Counted from the stretch's first letter, positions 7,373-13,203 are shown. The stretch: 13,203 nucleotides of DNA from Desulfobacterales bacterium (GCA_025454275.1 JALOOS010000012.1:1-13203); one strand, 5' to 3'. Made by a program: numbers and translations. The notes: generated by a model not told the origin, from the sequence alone.

Positions 7373-7404
7373 CCCGGCGGAGGATGCCCGCATCAGCTGC
7401 CGGG
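7373..7404 (+). terminator. Hairpin after the CoA-transferase gene, possible non-canonical terminator
   Basis: CCCGGC (7373-7378) pairs with GCCGGG (7399-7404), and inside it GATG (7383-7386) pairs with CATC (7391-7394) around a CCCG loop. The structure begins 15 bases after the stop codon. There is no T-run after it, so it may slow or stop RNA polymerase only weakly, or protect the 3' end. Confidence 0.3.
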
Positions 7405-7469
7405 CCGCAAACGGACTTCTTCCGCTGAGACCCGTGGGGGGGGGCACGGCGGAGAAGGAACGGCACAGC

Positions 7470-7498
7470 TTGCCAAAAAACGGAATTTATTGTAATTT
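7470..7498 (+). promoter_or_regulatory. Candidate promoter for the GTPase/PilB operon
   Basis: TTGCCA (7470-7475) and TAATTT (7493-7498) lie 17 bases apart within the only AT-rich stretch of the intergenic region. The -10 match is only moderate. If used, the transcript would carry a leader of about 250 bases that includes the palindrome cluster and the 12-bp hairpin. CATAAT at 7712-7717 is an alternative -10 box but has no -35 partner. Confidence 0.35.
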
Positions 7499-7539
7499 AA
7501 GAAATATACAGTGATTGCAGGCTGACGTACCGTGTGCAC

Positions 7540-7615
7540 CGGCCGATGGGTGGACGGGCGGATGTTTTTTCGGCCGGCGGCCGGAAATCCAAACCTTCCG
7601 CCGGCCGGGCGGCCG
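7540..7615. repeat. Cluster of five CGGCCG palindromes
   Basis: CGGCCG occurs at 7540-7545, 7571-7576, 7578-7583, 7602-7607 and 7610-7615. Two larger inverted repeats are built from them: CCGGCCGA (7539-7546) with TCGGCCGG (7570-7577), and CGGCCGGCGG (7571-7580) with CCGCCGGCCG (7598-7607). The two cannot form at once because both use 7571-7577. This could be alternative RNA folding, a binding-site array, or chance in GC-rich DNA. Confidence 0.45.
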
Positions 7616-7660
7616 GGATCTCATTTTCCCACCGCGTCGCGCATCGAGGCCTTTTCAGGC

Positions 7661-7693
7661 GGCAGGGGCCGGAGCGCACCGCCGGCCCCTGCC
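7661..7693. repeat. Perfect 12-bp inverted repeat in the operon leader
   Basis: GGCAGGGGCCGG (7661-7672) is exactly complementary to CCGGCCCCTGCC (7682-7693) with a nine-base loop. It ends 61 bases before the GTG start of the Roadblock gene. No T-run follows, so it is not an ordinary terminator; it could be an operator or a stable RNA hairpin. Confidence 0.6.
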
Positions 7694-7754
7694 CGGCTCA
7701 AGCATCGGGCACATAATGCCGAAGTAGTCTAACAACCAATGGAGGGGCGGGCAG

Positions 7755-8165
7755 GTGTCATACACGCTAGATCAGAAACAGCTGGACCGGATCGAGGACA
7801 TTCTGAAGGCCGACCTGGTCGACAACGGTGTGCGCTGTGTGTTCTTGATCGACATGGCCGGCAACATCATCACCAACCTGGACAACGGCGAGCGGCAGCA
7901 CGACATCTATTCGCTGGCCGCCCTGGCTGCGGGGAACTTCGGGGCGGTGAGCGCCATGGCCAAGATCATCGGGGAGAACGAGTTCTCCCTGCTGTTCCAC
8001 AAGGGCCGCAAGGAGAACATTCACTTCAATAAAATCTCCACTGAATTCCTCCTGATCACGATTTTCGGCAACGATATCTCCCTTGGGTTCCTGCGGCTGA
8101 AAGTCGGTGAATCGGTCGAACAGCTGAAGGGGATTTTGGAGCCGCTGACCTCAGCGCATGCTTGA
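7755..8165 (+). CDS. Roadblock/LC7 domain protein (MglB-like)
   Basis: A 136-residue single-domain protein. It begins with a helix (LDQKQLDRIEDILKADL), followed by VRCVFLIDMAGNIITNLDNG, which is the strand-turn-strand of the Roadblock fold, then the SLAALAAGNFGAVSAMAKIIGE helix, and ends with strands carrying ILLFHKG-like and LLITIFG residues. Roadblock/LC7 proteins such as MglB dimerise and act as GTPase-activating or nucleotide-exchange partners of Ras-like GTPases. The start is a GTG with GGAGGGG seven bases upstream. It is separated by only six bases from the MglA-like gene, so the two are almost certainly co-translated partners. No membrane segment is seen. I infer an MglB role from the fold and this pairing; sequence identity to Myxococcus MglB is not claimed. 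Confidence 0.88.
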   Translation: MSYTLDQKQLDRIEDILKADLVDNGVRCVFLIDMAGNIITNLDNGERQHDIYSLAALAAGNFGAVSAMAKIIGENEFSLLFHKGRKENIHFNKISTEFLLITIFGNDISLGFLRLKVGESVEQLKGILEPLTSAHA

Positions 8166-8171
8166 ACGCCG

Positions 8172-8777
8172 ATGGCCTTCATCAACCTCAAATCCAAGGT
8201 CATCCAGGTCAAAATCGTCTATTACGGTCCGGGCCGCGGTGGCAAAACGACCAGCCTGGAATACATCTACCGGAAGTTTCAGCAACGGATCCGGGCTGAG
8301 ATGGTGACCATCAAGACCCACGGCGACCGCACCCTGTTCTTCGATTTTCTGCCCTTCGACATCGGGCTGATCAACGGGTACAACATCAAGATCCAGCTGT
8401 ACACGGTGCCCGGCCAGGTAAAATACAACGCCACGCGCCGGCTGGTGCTGCGGGGGGTCGACGGAATCGTCTTCGTGGCCGACGCCATGGCCGTGCGGCG
8501 GGAGAAAAACATCCAGTCCCTGCGCAACCTGCATGAAAACCTGGCAAGCTACAAGAAAAATCTGGCGGCCCTGCCCCTGGTGATGCAGTACAACAAAATC
8601 GATCTGGCCGAGCAGGGCATCCCGATACTGGACGTCGCGCTGATGGAGCACGATCTCAACCGGGACCTCAAGGCCCCTTATTTCGCCGCCAGCGCCCTGA
8701 AGGGGATCAACGTGGTGGCGACGCTCAAGAAGATCATCTCCATGAGCGTCGCCGCCGTGAAGAACGAATTCCTGTAG
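8172..8777 (+). CDS. mglA: MglA-like Ras-family GTPase
   Basis: A 201-residue small GTPase. The P-loop is GPGRGGKTT (19-27), followed by GDRTLFFDFLP (51-61), TVPGQVKYNATRR (78-90) and NKID (141-144). TVPGQ in place of the usual DTAGQ, and RTLFFDFLP, are hallmarks of MglA. From memory of Myxococcus xanthus MglA, the alignment is ungapped through residue 90, and Arg53, Thr78 and Gln82 fall at the same numbers; Arg53 and Gln82 are the residues used for GTP hydrolysis there. The P-loop has RG where Myxococcus has LC. MglA sets cell polarity of pili and motility machinery in its GTP form. The gene overlaps functionally with the Roadblock gene six bases upstream. No lipid-attachment motif is evident. 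Desulfobacterota often carry several MglA paralogues, so the name is by family. Confidence 0.93.
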   Translation: MAFINLKSKVIQVKIVYYGPGRGGKTTSLEYIYRKFQQRIRAEMVTIKTHGDRTLFFDFLPFDIGLINGYNIKIQLYTVPGQVKYNATRRLVLRGVDGIVFVADAMAVRREKNIQSLRNLHENLASYKKNLAALPLVMQYNKIDLAEQGIPILDVALMEHDLNRDLKAPYFAASALKGINVVATLKKIISMSVAAVKNEFL

Positions 8778-8788
8778 GAGGCACTCTC

Positions 8789-9427
8789 TTGGACCATCCA
8801 TCCAAGTTCGACCAGCTCAGCACCGAGCTGGAAAGCCGCCTGAACGACCTGTTTCGGGAGGACGACCCGGCGCCCCCCCCGCCGCCTCCGCCGAAGCGGG
8901 CGCCTGCCCAGCCGCTCGATGAGCTCAAGAAAACGGTTCTGTCGATCGACTGGGAAATCACTCCCGAAGCCCTCGCCGGCCTGCAGGAGCAGATCGGGCT
9001 GCTGAAAGTGACCTTTCAGCGCGACAAGGTGATCAGCATGTTTCTGCAGATCCTCGGGGCGCTGGGGCAGTATATCAAAACCAGCCGGAGTTACGTGCAC
9101 CCGAGCACCTTCACGGTGCTGAACTCCGTGTTCGCGCGGCTGGATGAAATCGTCGCCACACCGTCCATGCCGGAGGAGCGGAAGCGCAAGCTGCTCCAAG
9201 TGGAAATGGCCGGCTATCAGGAGCTGCGCGACAAGATCATGAAGCGGCGCAAACCGATCCGTGCGGATTCCGCCGAGTCCCCGGCGCCCGCCCCACCCGC
9301 GACCCCCAACGTGGTGGCGGTGACGCCGGAGATGCTGGCGCAGGCGATGGAGGAGTTGAAACGCTTTATCCGCTCGGAGTTGATCCGTTTCAGAGAGGAG
9401 CTGCGCGGCGCCTCCCGGCGGGGATGA
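8789..9427 (+). CDS. Uncharacterised helical protein with Pro-rich linkers
   Basis: A 212-residue soluble protein that I do not recognise by family. Residues 1-24 are a short acidic helix, then PAPPPPPPP (28-35) forms a linker. Residues 42-152 are an apparently all-helical domain with LKKTVLSIDWEITPEALAGL, DKVISMFLQILGALGQYI and HPSTFTVLNSVFARLDEIV. A second Pro/Ala linker (about 160-176) leads to a C-terminal charged helix (180-205). The start is TTG at 8789-8791: AGGAGG overlaps the stop of the MglA gene and lies seven bases before it, and no ATG gives a better fit. The tight spacing and position between the GTPase and the sensor suggest an adaptor or scaffold in the same pathway; this is inference. 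The eight-C run at 8873-8880 codes in frame for the Pro tract. Confidence 0.8.
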   Translation: MDHPSKFDQLSTELESRLNDLFREDDPAPPPPPPPKRAPAQPLDELKKTVLSIDWEITPEALAGLQEQIGLLKVTFQRDKVISMFLQILGALGQYIKTSRSYVHPSTFTVLNSVFARLDEIVATPSMPEERKRKLLQVEMAGYQELRDKIMKRRKPIRADSAESPAPAPPATPNVVAVTPEMLAQAMEELKRFIRSELIRFREELRGASRRG

Positions 9428-9472
9428 GAGCGGCCGCAATCGGTGTGTGCATAACGGGAAAGGAGCAGCATC

Positions 9473-10570
9473 ATGATCCGGCCGCCGCGACCCACCGGCC
9501 CTGCCACGGAGGCGTCGCACGGCCCCCGCGTCGATGCGGCGGCGGCCGAGCCGCGGCCGATCGTCATCTGCGAGGAGTGCGGTCGCAAATACAGCGTGTC
9601 GCCCTCCAAGATCCGGGGCAGCGCCGCCGGCTTCACCTGCCGGCACTGCGGCCACCGGATCGTGGTGGCCAGGAGCGAGGGCTCCGGGCGGATCGAGGCG
9701 GTCGGCGGTCCGGTTGAGCCCGCCCCCCCGGAGATCGAAAGCAGCGTGCCGCTTCCGGTCCTCCGGCCGTCCGGGCGGCGAGCGGCGCTGCCCTCCCTGG
9801 CGGTGTGGGCGGGGATTACGGCAGCAGCAGTTGCCGCGGCGGCCGGGCTGTTCGTGATCCGCACGCAGGCCGAGTTGGCCGAGCTCGAGCGTCACCAGGT
9901 CCACGCCGCCCGGCAATTGGCCGCACAGCAGATCGACCAGATCGCCGCCGGTGCGGCCGAACGGGTACGCCTGATCCTGGCGTCCCAGCCGGGGCTCTCG
10001 CCCGGGGATTTCGCCCGCAGCCCGGAGCTGCGCGCCATCGCGATGCAGCCGGTGGGCCGGACCGGTCAAATGCTGGTGGCCGCCATGCCGGAATCCGATG
10101 GAATCTGGCGGGTGTGGCTCCACCCCGATCCGCGGCGCGTCGGGGCGGACCTCGGCTCGCTGGTTTCGGACGCGGATCCGCTTTTCCCGGATGTATGGAA
10201 GAGCATCAACCGCGCCGCCTATGGGTCGCCCTCCGTCGGCTATCACCGGGTGCGGGCGGCGGACGGCACATTCAAAGGGCAGGCGCTGGCCTGCTACCCG
10301 GTGACCGGAACGAACTACATCCTGGCGGCGGCGGCGCCGGTGGAAGAGCTCTCCGCTCCGCTGATCGAGGTGCAGACCCGTGCGGGCGGGGCGATCCGGG
10401 AGATGGGGTTCACGGCGGCCGGCCTGCTGGGCGGGACACTGCTGGCGGCCGCGGTGGCGGCCTGGTTTCTCGTCATCCGGCGAAGCAGCCTGAGCCGCGG
10501 CGAGAAGCCGGTCAACGGCGACGCCCCGCCCGCCGGGCGGGGCGATGAGATGAGGGGCCCTCGGCCATGA
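9473..10570 (+). CDS. Membrane sensor with N-terminal zinc ribbon and Cache-like extracytoplasmic domain
   Basis: A 365-residue protein. Residues 30-66 form a zinc ribbon with CEEC (33-36) and CRHC (56-59), of the MJ0042-type seen in many deltaproteobacterial proteins. A transmembrane helix follows at about 107-128, an extracytoplasmic region at 130-312, and a second helix at about 314-335. The outer region contains VGRTGQMLV and WLHPDPRRVGADLGSL, which resembles the TGY...HPDP...VGKDL pattern of single Cache domains, ligand sensors of chemoreceptors and histidine kinases. No HAMP, kinase, methyl-accepting or cyclase domain follows, so the cytoplasmic output must be the zinc ribbon or the short tail. 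The start ATG has AAGGAG seven bases upstream. The stop overlaps the ATG of the response regulator (ATGA), which indicates translational coupling. The zinc ribbon could instead be structural. Confidence 0.82.
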   Translation: MIRPPRPTGPATEASHGPRVDAAAAEPRPIVICEECGRKYSVSPSKIRGSAAGFTCRHCGHRIVVARSEGSGRIEAVGGPVEPAPPEIESSVPLPVLRPSGRRAALPSLAVWAGITAAAVAAAAGLFVIRTQAELAELERHQVHAARQLAAQQIDQIAAGAAERVRLILASQPGLSPGDFARSPELRAIAMQPVGRTGQMLVAAMPESDGIWRVWLHPDPRRVGADLGSLVSDADPLFPDVWKSINRAAYGSPSVGYHRVRAADGTFKGQALACYPVTGTNYILAAAAPVEELSAPLIEVQTRAGGAIREMGFTAAGLLGGTLLAAAVAAWFLVIRRSSLSRGEKPVNGDAPPAGRGDEMRGPRP

Positions 10571-11562
10571 ACAAAACCGTTCTTCTGGTGGATGACGACC
10601 GCGAGATGCTGCGCCTCTTTCAGGAGGCACTGGCCCCTTACCGGGAGTCGTTCGGCGTGGTGGCGGCCGGCGACGGGGTGGAGGCCCTGGAGTGCCTCAA
10701 ACGCCGGAACATCTCGCTGGTCGTGACCGACCTCAAGATGCCGCGCATGGACGGCTTCGAGCTGCTGGCGGCCATCATGGAGAGTTATCCGGATATCCCC
10801 GTCATCATCATGTCGGGGTTCAACGCGCCGGGCATCGAGAACATGGCCCTGCGCGGCGGCGCGGTCGGTTTCATCGTCAAACCCTTCACGGTCGAAACGC
10901 TCGCCCATCAGATCCTGACGATGCTGCGCAAGGAAACCGAGGGCGGCACCCTGCACAATGTCTCCAGCAGCATGTTTCTGCAGCTGATCGAGATGGAGCA
11001 GAAAACCTGCGTGATCCGGCTGGCCAACCGGGATTCCGGGAGAACCGGGGCCCTGTTCTTCGTCGAGGGCGAGCTCTTCGATGCAAGGGTCGGGGCCTTC
11101 CAGGGAGAGCGGGCCGCCTACGAGATCTTCGCCTGGGACCACGTCAGCCTGTCGATCCAGAACGACTGCACGGTGCGGGAGAACCGGATCCGCAAGGATC
11201 TGAACCAGCTCATCCTGGAAGCCATGCGCCGCAAGGATGAGATCGCCGCCGGGGCGGGAGCGCCGGCCGCGGCCCCGCCGGAAGAGTCGGACAGCCCGCC
11301 GCAGCGCCTGCGGGCGAAGATCCTGGCGGCCTTCGGCGCGCAGAGCGGGTTGGAGGACATCATTCAGAATCAGGACTGGCGCGGGCGGATGAAACGCATC
11401 TCGGCCTGCGGCGAGCGCCTGAAGCTGGGCCGGCTGGTGCTGGGCTACGTCGACAAGGCCGATGCGCGCGACTACATCCTGGTACCGGGGGAGGATCAGA
11501 CCGTGGCCGCGGTGAACCCGACCTGCCCCCGGGACAAGCTCTTGCAGCTGCTGGCGGAATGA
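10567..11562 (+). CDS. Response regulator with DUF4388 (PATAN) domain
   Basis: A 331-residue cytoplasmic regulator. Residues 1-120 are a receiver domain with acidic pocket D9/D10, phosphoacceptor D55 in VVTDLKMPRMDG, S83 and K105 in FIVKPF; all key residues are present, so phosphorylation is expected. Residues about 126-200 match DUF4388/PATAN: GGTLHNVSSSMFLQLIEMEQ, then GALFFVEGELFDARVG and ERAAYEIFAWDH. These domains are common in deltaproteobacteria and in PatA-type regulators and are thought to mediate protein interactions. A Pro/Ala linker (about 228-245) leads to an unassigned C-terminal region (246-331) with LGRLVLGYVDKADARDYILV. There is no DNA-binding domain. The ATG overlaps the sensor stop. 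No histidine kinase is encoded in the window, so the phosphodonor must come from elsewhere. The position is analogous to that of RomR in the Myxococcus polarity system, by inference only. Confidence 0.9.
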   Translation: MNKTVLLVDDDREMLRLFQEALAPYRESFGVVAAGDGVEALECLKRRNISLVVTDLKMPRMDGFELLAAIMESYPDIPVIIMSGFNAPGIENMALRGGAVGFIVKPFTVETLAHQILTMLRKETEGGTLHNVSSSMFLQLIEMEQKTCVIRLANRDSGRTGALFFVEGELFDARVGAFQGERAAYEIFAWDHVSLSIQNDCTVRENRIRKDLNQLILEAMRRKDEIAAGAGAPAAAPPEESDSPPQRLRAKILAAFGAQSGLEDIIQNQDWRGRMKRISACGERLKLGRLVLGYVDKADARDYILVPGEDQTVAAVNPTCPRDKLLQLLAE

Positions 11563-11577
11563 GGCGCGGAGGGGCGA

Positions 11578-11925
11578 ATGCGCGAGGTGTTCGCAGATCT
11601 GCTGGCCGTCGATGGGGTCAAGGGCGTGCTGCTCTTCTCGGCGGGCGGAGATCTGCTCTTCGAAGAGTTCACGATCGGGGCCGCCGGCCGCCCGCCGGTT
11701 CGGGAGTGGCGGGCCCTCCTGGAGGCCGTGGCCGGTTTCCGCGAAACGGACCTGCTCTTCGAAAAGGGGCGGGTGTACGTGCGGCGCGTGGGCGAAAGGG
11801 GGTTGATCGTCGTCACCGGCCTGATCGCTCCGAGCGCCATGATCCGGCTCACCTGCGACATCCTGGCGCCGGCGCTGACGCAGTTCAAACCCGGTAAGGG
11901 CCTGAAGCGGTTTTTCGGCCGCTGA
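11578..11925 (+). CDS. Second, divergent Roadblock-like small protein
   Basis: A 115-residue protein. The order DGVKGVLLFSAGGDLLFEEF (12-31), then ETDLLFEKGRVYVRRVGERGLIVVTGL (56-82), then a helix IRLTCDILAPALTQF (89-103) reproduces the strand-turn-strand, beta-hairpin and C-terminal helix layout of Roadblock/LC7 proteins, although no single block is a strong match. It is shorter than the first Roadblock protein (136 residues) and ends in a basic tail (KGLKRFFGR). The ATG has GGAGG about five bases upstream and lies 15 bases after the response-regulator stop. It may form a heterodimer with the first Roadblock protein or bind the ATPase next door. Alternatively it is another small alpha/beta protein. 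Confidence 0.65.
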   Translation: MREVFADLLAVDGVKGVLLFSAGGDLLFEEFTIGAAGRPPVREWRALLEAVAGFRETDLLFEKGRVYVRRVGERGLIVVTGLIAPSAMIRLTCDILAPALTQFKPGKGLKRFFGR

Positions 11926-11965
11926 CCGTTACCGGCAACCATCATTCTCGAGGGACAGTTCCGCG

Positions 11966-13203
11966 ATGAGAACCGATATCGACGCCCGTATCAACGAAGC
12001 CGAAGTCTGCCGGTCCATGGGGCTTTTCAGCGAATCGCTGGCCATCTATGAGAAGATCCTGCCGACGGTGCCGGGGCAGCAGGCGGAGATCCAGCAGACC
12101 ATCAAGAACCGCATCGACCTCCTGCGGCAGGAGATCGCCAAGGAGGAGGCGACCGGCGACACCGGCGTTTCGGCCCGCGACATCTCCTTTATCCGGGAGG
12201 CGATCTCGGGCTCCGGCGATTTGAGTGCGGTCATGGACAGCGCCGCCGCCTTCCAGGAGATGGGCCTTTACGGTGAGGCGGTGGCGGAGTTCGCGAAGCT
12301 GATCGGCGAAGACTTCCCCCCCGAAAAACTGGTGCCGCCGCTGGTGGAGAGCCTCCTGAAGCTCCACGCGCCCTCCAACGCCGTCAACGAGCTGAGCGCG
12401 CTCATTCCGGGCGATGGGTTCGACAAGCACCGCTCCGCCCGGATCCGCTTCCTGGCCGGGGTCGAGATGGAGAAACGCGATCACCGCGACCAGGCCCACG
12501 ACCTCTACAAGGCCGCCCACGAGCTCAACCCTGCCGACGCCGAGATCGAAAAACGCCTGGCGCCCATGGCCGCCTCACTGGCATCGGGCTCCCGCTACGA
12601 TTACCTGCTGCGGGAGAAACTGGTCACGACCGACCAGCTCCAGAAGGCGCACAGCCTATCCAAAAAAAGCAACAAGAGCGTCGAGTTTGTGCTGATCGAG
12701 CAGTACAAGATCAAAAAAGAGGCCATCGCCAAGTCCTTTTCACTCTTCTACGGATGCAAGTTCCGCTCCTTCGACCCCACGGTGCCCGCTCCCGTGGAGC
12801 TCCTGGCCAATTTGAAAATGGCCTTCCTCCTGAACGAGCTCTGGATCCCCATCAGCTGGAGCAAGGAAGGGATCGAGGTCCTGGTCGACGATCCGCGCAA
12901 CCTCAACAAGACCGACAACATCAAGGCCTTGATGAAAACCGCCCGGATCAACTTCACGGTGGCGATCCGCGAGGACATCCAGCTGTTCGTCCGCCACTTT
13001 TTCGACAAGGACCGCACGGCGGAGCATCCCCCGGAGGAGGAGGCGGCACCGGACATCGACATCATCGATGTCAGCTTCGAGGAGGAGAAGGAGGAGGTCG
13101 CCGCCGATTCCGTCGATGAAAGCTCCAGCCAGGTCGTCAAGCTCGTCGACCAGGTGATCATCGCCGCCTACCGCAAGAACGCCTCCGACATCCACATCGA
13201 GCC
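11966..13203 (+). CDS. GspE/PilB-type assembly ATPase with N-terminal TPR-like region (cut by window edge)
   Basis: An open frame of 412 codons continues past the window edge. Residues about 1-200 are a helical-repeat region with TPR-like units, for example SMGLFSESLAIYEKIL (17-32), EMGLYGEAVAEFAKLI (98-113) and RDQAHDLYKAAHELNPAD (174-191). Residues about 209-350 form a MshEN/GspE N-terminal domain: LLREKLVTTDQLQKA, then LIEQYKIKKEAIAKSFSLFYGCKF. After an acidic linker (355-387) comes VVKLVDQVIIAAYRKNASDIHIE (390-412), the conserved entry to the secretion ATPase core; Walker motifs lie beyond 13203. Such ATPases power pilus extension (PilB) or type II secretion (GspE). TPR fused to this family is unusual compared with PilB itself. 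The start ATG follows GAGGGA by ten bases. The 40-base gap from the Roadblock-like gene places it in the same operon. PilB versus GspE cannot be separated here. Confidence 0.88.
   Translation, partial: MRTDIDARINEAEVCRSMGLFSESLAIYEKILPTVPGQQAEIQQTIKNRIDLLRQEIAKEEATGDTGVSARDISFIREAISGSGDLSAVMDSAAAFQEMGLYGEAVAEFAKLIGEDFPPEKLVPPLVESLLKLHAPSNAVNELSALIPGDGFDKHRSARIRFLAGVEMEKRDHRDQAHDLYKAAHELNPADAEIEKRLAPMAASLASGSRYDYLLREKLVTTDQLQKAHSLSKKSNKSVEFVLIEQYKIKKEAIAKSFSLFYGCKFRSFDPTVPAPVELLANLKMAFLLNELWIPISWSKEGIEVLVDDPRNLNKTDNIKALMKTARINFTVAIREDIQLFVRHFFDKDRTAEHPPEEEAAPDIDIIDVSFEEEKEEVAADSVDESSSQVVKLVDQVIIAAYRKNASDIHIE

Larger units (their letters stand above)
7358..7754. other. Long intergenic region before the GTPase operon
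   Basis: No convincing gene lies in these 397 bases; the short open frames here have no ribosome-binding sites and GC-biased composition. In order it holds a GC-rich nested hairpin just after the CoA-transferase stop, a run of nine G at 7436-7444, an AT-rich island at about 7471-7510, a cluster of CGGCCG palindromes at 7540-7615, a perfect 12-bp inverted repeat at 7661-7693, and GGAGGGG before the GTG start of the next gene. It most likely holds the promoter and regulatory leader of the downstream operon. Confidence 0.7.

Noticed and set aside
5768..7447. 559-codon open frame on the minus strand
   Set aside because: Antisense to the CoA-transferase/GNAT gene, no domain, GC-bias shadow.
7515..7732. 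Small open frames in the intergenic region before the GTPase operon
   Set aside because: No ribosome-binding sites, overlapping alternatives in three frames, and Arg/Pro/Gly-rich composition.
8873..8880. Eight-C run as a frameshift or phase-variation site
   Set aside because: It codes in frame for a Pro tract and the frame continues intact to a plausible stop; nothing indicates a broken gene.
8678..10630. 650-codon open frame on the minus strand
   Set aside because: Antisense to three well-supported genes with ribosome-binding sites; Arg/Gly/Pro-rich translation without a domain.

Overview
The window is GC-rich, double-stranded-dense bacterial chromosome and most resembles a deltaproteobacterium (Desulfobacterota, perhaps a Desulfobacterales-type sulfate reducer). 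This rests on three things: an elongation factor G of the mitochondrial-like spdEFG1 type, a CoA-transferase fused to a GNAT acetyltransferase, and a gene set built around an MglA-like GTPase. The taxonomic call is inference. No tRNA, rRNA, CRISPR array, insertion sequence or phage gene was seen.

Left half (1-5229, minus strand). Reading in the direction of transcription: a Smr-domain protein; a well-formed sigma70-type promoter; a leader with a strong intrinsic-terminator-like hairpin; an mtEFG1/spdEFG1-type elongation factor G; a small RecA/KaiC/DnaB-like ATPase of unknown role; a YbhN/UPF0104-type membrane protein; and the first 52 codons of a LemA family protein, cut by the window edge. 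The EF-G gene is not next to ribosomal-protein or tuf genes, so it is not in a standard str operon.

Middle (5230-7754). A divergent intergenic region carries an extended -10 promoter and an inverted repeat. It drives a 638-residue acetyl-CoA hydrolase/CoA-transferase with a C-terminal GNAT domain. A 397-base non-coding stretch follows, with an AT-rich island, a cluster of CGGCCG palindromes and a perfect 12-bp hairpin, and leads into the next operon.

Right half (7755-13203, plus strand). Seven tightly packed co-directional genes form one probable operon: a Roadblock/LC7 (MglB-like) protein; an MglA-like GTPase with the Myxococcus catalytic Arg53 and Gln82 in register; an uncharacterised helical protein with a Pro-rich linker; a membrane sensor with an N-terminal zinc ribbon and a Cache-like extracytoplasmic domain; a response regulator with a DUF4388 (PATAN) domain; a second, divergent Roadblock-like protein; and a GspE/PilB-type assembly ATPase with an N-terminal TPR-like region, truncated at the window edge. 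I infer a signalling module in which an external cue, a two-component receiver and a GTPase switch control a type IV pilus or type II secretion-like motor. It resembles the MglA/MglB/RomR/SgmX logic of Myxococcus but has a different gene composition, and it is the best candidate here for an undescribed system.
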